6,309 bases of DNA from contig JAUYDQ010000040.1 of NCBI GenBank assembly GCA_030691725.1, positions 1 to 6,309 on the forward strand, given 5' to 3'. The stretch's first letter is position 1, and the number at the start of each line of letters is the position of its first letter. Below the pieces are notes generated by a model. It searched no databases and had not been told where the DNA came from. It worked only from the letters and a program-made list of their open reading frames with translations. Below are positions 4,780-6,309 of the stretch, piece after piece. The stretch is from Candidatus Omnitrophota bacterium. Its GTDB lineage: Bacteria > Omnitrophota > Gorgyraeia > Gygaellales > Profunditerraquicolaceae. The translations under genes and the position numbers were made by a program.

Positions 4780-6309
4780 CTACATCACCAAAGACACGCG
4801 GTCTTCACCAAGTAAGGATTCGATGTCCTGTAGTAATTTTTCTGATGGCAGGACGTAAAACCCTTCACCCACAACCAAATGCACCCTTGACTTGGCAGGC
4901 GTATCTAAGTGTAGATAGATAGGAATTCTCCCCGGGTAATGAATTAGTAATTCCTTTAAGGTCTCAAAAAGGTTTTCGCGTATGCCTGAAAGATTTATAT
5001 TCACGCTCGTAATCAATTTATACGCTTCATCCATCGGGAATAAATCATTGGCTACTATCTTAGGCGTATCTTCCCGGCGGTCAAGCCTGCCCTTGACCAA
5101 CACCACTGTATTGGGCTGGATATATCTTGCTGATTTTTGAAAGGCAGCTGGAAAAACAAGGACCTCTACAATACCTTCAAGGTCTTCTAATTTAAGAATA
5201 GCCATCTTCTCCTGCTTTGCGCGTGTTACTGTCTGTTTAATCTTAGCAATCAACCCTACTAATTTTATCTCCCTGCCATCCTCGTACTCATGCAGATTAG
5301 CGGTGGATGAGGAAGTAAAACGTTTAAGCTCATGGGCATAGCGCGCCAAAGGATGCCCCGTAACATAGAACCCCAGCATCTCTTTTTCAAAGGCGAGTAA
5401 CTGAGGTTCAGGCCATTCCTTAATCTGAGGTATATTATTTACCGTGCTCTTAAAACTATTTTGCGATAATCCTGTGTCAAAGAATGACATCTGTCCTTTT
5501 GCTTTTTCTTTTTGTGTCTTGGAGGCTAACTCTAAGGTTGTATCGAGTGCGACGAACATCTGTGCGCGGGGCATACCGAATAAATCCAATGCACCGCATT
5601 TAATCAGGCTTTCCAAAACTTTGCGGTTCACTAATCTTAAATCGATACGCTGGCACAAATCTTGTAACGATAAAAATGGCCCTTGGGCTCTCGCCTGAAT
5701 TATGGATTCAACCGCGCCACCCCCTACATTCTTTACTGCTAATAGTCCGAAGCGGATAGTTTTATCATCTATAACTTTAAATAAGGCATCGCTTTCGTTG
5801 ATGTCGGGCGGCAGAACCTTGATTCCCATATGATTAGATTCGTTAACATATTCTACTATCTTGTCGGTATTGTCTCTTTCTGAGGTCAATAATGCGCACA
5901 TAAATTCGACAGGAAAGTTTGCTTTAAGATATGCCGTGCGGTATGAAATCATGGCATAGGCGGCGCTATGAGATTTATTAAATCCGTAACCCGCAAAATA
6001 TTCTATCAGGTTGAATATCTTATCGGCCGTGCGGCCGTTTATGCCCTTTTTCGCGCATCCGTCTATAAAATGCTTGCGCGCTTCGGTCATTATTTCGGGA
6101 GTCTTTTTGCTCATAGCGCGCCTTAGCGAATCGGCTTGTGCGAGCGAAAACCCCGCCAGCGTATAGGCTATCCTCATCACCTGCTCCTGAAAGACTATTA
6201 TGCCGTATGTATCTTTCAGAATAGGCTCAAGGCTCGGATGGTCATATTTTATCTCGATCTTGCCGTGTTTGCGTTCTATAAAGTCATCCAGCATGCCTGA
6301 GCCCATCGG
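4780..6309 (-). CDS. dnaE: DNA polymerase III alpha subunit, C-terminal part (5' end outside window)
   Basis: The catalytic subunit of the replicative polymerase, acting at the fork with the sliding clamp and clamp loader. The frame is open to the window edge; the first full codon visible (6307-6309) is Pro, followed by MGSGMLDDFIERKHG, so this Met is internal, not the start. The 508 residues counted from it hold the rest of the polymerase fingers region (FQEQVMRIA at 39-47, SLRRAMSKK at 60-68, GYGFNKSHSAAYAMISYRTAYLK at 106-128). The tandem helix-hairpin-helix region follows (about 165-245, AVKNVGGGAVESI). QMSFF (272-276; 5479-5493) matches the beta-clamp-binding motif. GHPL (317-320) is followed by an OB-fold domain (about 346-422) and a C-terminal domain (about 433-508). 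The PHP domain and the palm carboxylates lie upstream, outside the window. The stop is TAG at 4780-4782. No frameshift or unusual insertion is seen. Confidence 0.97.
   Translation of the reverse strand, partial: PMGSGMLDDFIERKHGKIEIKYDHPSLEPILKDTYGIIVFQEQVMRIAYTLAGFSLAQADSLRRAMSKKTPEIMTEARKHFIDGCAKKGINGRTADKIFNLIEYFAGYGFNKSHSAAYAMISYRTAYLKANFPVEFMCALLTSERDNTDKIVEYVNESNHMGIKVLPPDINESDALFKVIDDKTIRFGLLAVKNVGGGAVESIIQARAQGPFLSLQDLCQRIDLRLVNRKVLESLIKCGALDLFGMPRAQMFVALDTTLELASKTQKEKAKGQMSFFDTGLSQNSFKSTVNNIPQIKEWPEPQLLAFEKEMLGFYVTGHPLARYAHELKRFTSSSTANLHEYEDGREIKLVGLIAKIKQTVTRAKQEKMAILKLEDLEGIVEVLVFPAAFQKSARYIQPNTVVLVKGRLDRREDTPKIVANDLFPMDEAYKLITSVNINLSGIRENLFETLKELLIHYPGRIPIYLHLDTPAKSRVHLVVGEGFYVLPSEKLLQDIESLLGEDRVSLVM

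Noticed and set aside
5444..5698. Plus-strand open frame of 84 codons
   Set aside because: Antisense to conserved dnaE sequence, including the clamp-binding motif.
1..6309. CRISPR array, tRNA genes, transposase, defence or toxin-antitoxin system
   Set aside because: Both strands were scanned by eye: no regularly spaced repeats with unique spacers, no cloverleaf-like segment and no mobile-element or defence protein. The gene content is housekeeping.

Overview
This is a bacterial chromosomal segment in which every gene I can support lies on the minus strand. In the direction of transcription the order is dnaE (3' part only), an HU/IHF-family DNA-binding protein, hisS, aspS, a LysM lipoprotein, and phoH (cut by the window edge before its stop). 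All six reading frames are intact. The base composition is moderate to AT-leaning. Bacterial-type DnaE, HisRS and AspRS, plus a lipobox protein with LysM, indicate a diderm-like bacterium. The repeated 'GNRG-aromatic' motif in the LysM lipoprotein, the 20-bp CCTGCC-type palindrome and the short-period intergenic repeats remind me of uncultivated lineages such as Omnitrophota (candidate phylum OP3). That placement is inference and would need a phylogeny.

Layout, from high to low coordinates: 4780-6309 is the C-terminal third or more of the DNA polymerase III alpha subunit, including its clamp-binding motif and OB domain. 4602-4779 has no gene but is not empty. A near-consensus sigma-70-type promoter starts 9 bp after the dnaE stop. 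It is followed by a roughly 135-nt leader with strong potential for RNA structure and then an 11-nt perfect Shine-Dalgarno for the HU gene (4329-4601). 4204-4328 is a 125-bp spacer with one 10-bp inverted repeat and no recognisable T-box or terminator. hisS (2944-4203) carries a 7-bp-period degenerate repeat inside its reading frame. 2857-2943 is a short repeat-filled spacer with a perfect 20-bp palindrome. aspS (1453-2856), the LysM gene (905-1456) and phoH (1-899) are packed with a 4-bp overlap and a 5-bp gap, so they are probably translated from one message.

Together the window is a housekeeping block: replication (DnaE), nucleoid structure (HU), charging of tRNA-His and tRNA-Asp (possibly also tRNA-Asn), an envelope protein, and a PhoH ATPase linked to RNA or ribosome metabolism. 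The most notable item is the aspartyl-tRNA synthetase. It is bacterial in type but lacks the whole GAD insertion domain, and it carries the His31/Gly83 pair associated with non-discriminating enzymes. The second is the structured leader with its own strong promoter ahead of the HU gene.
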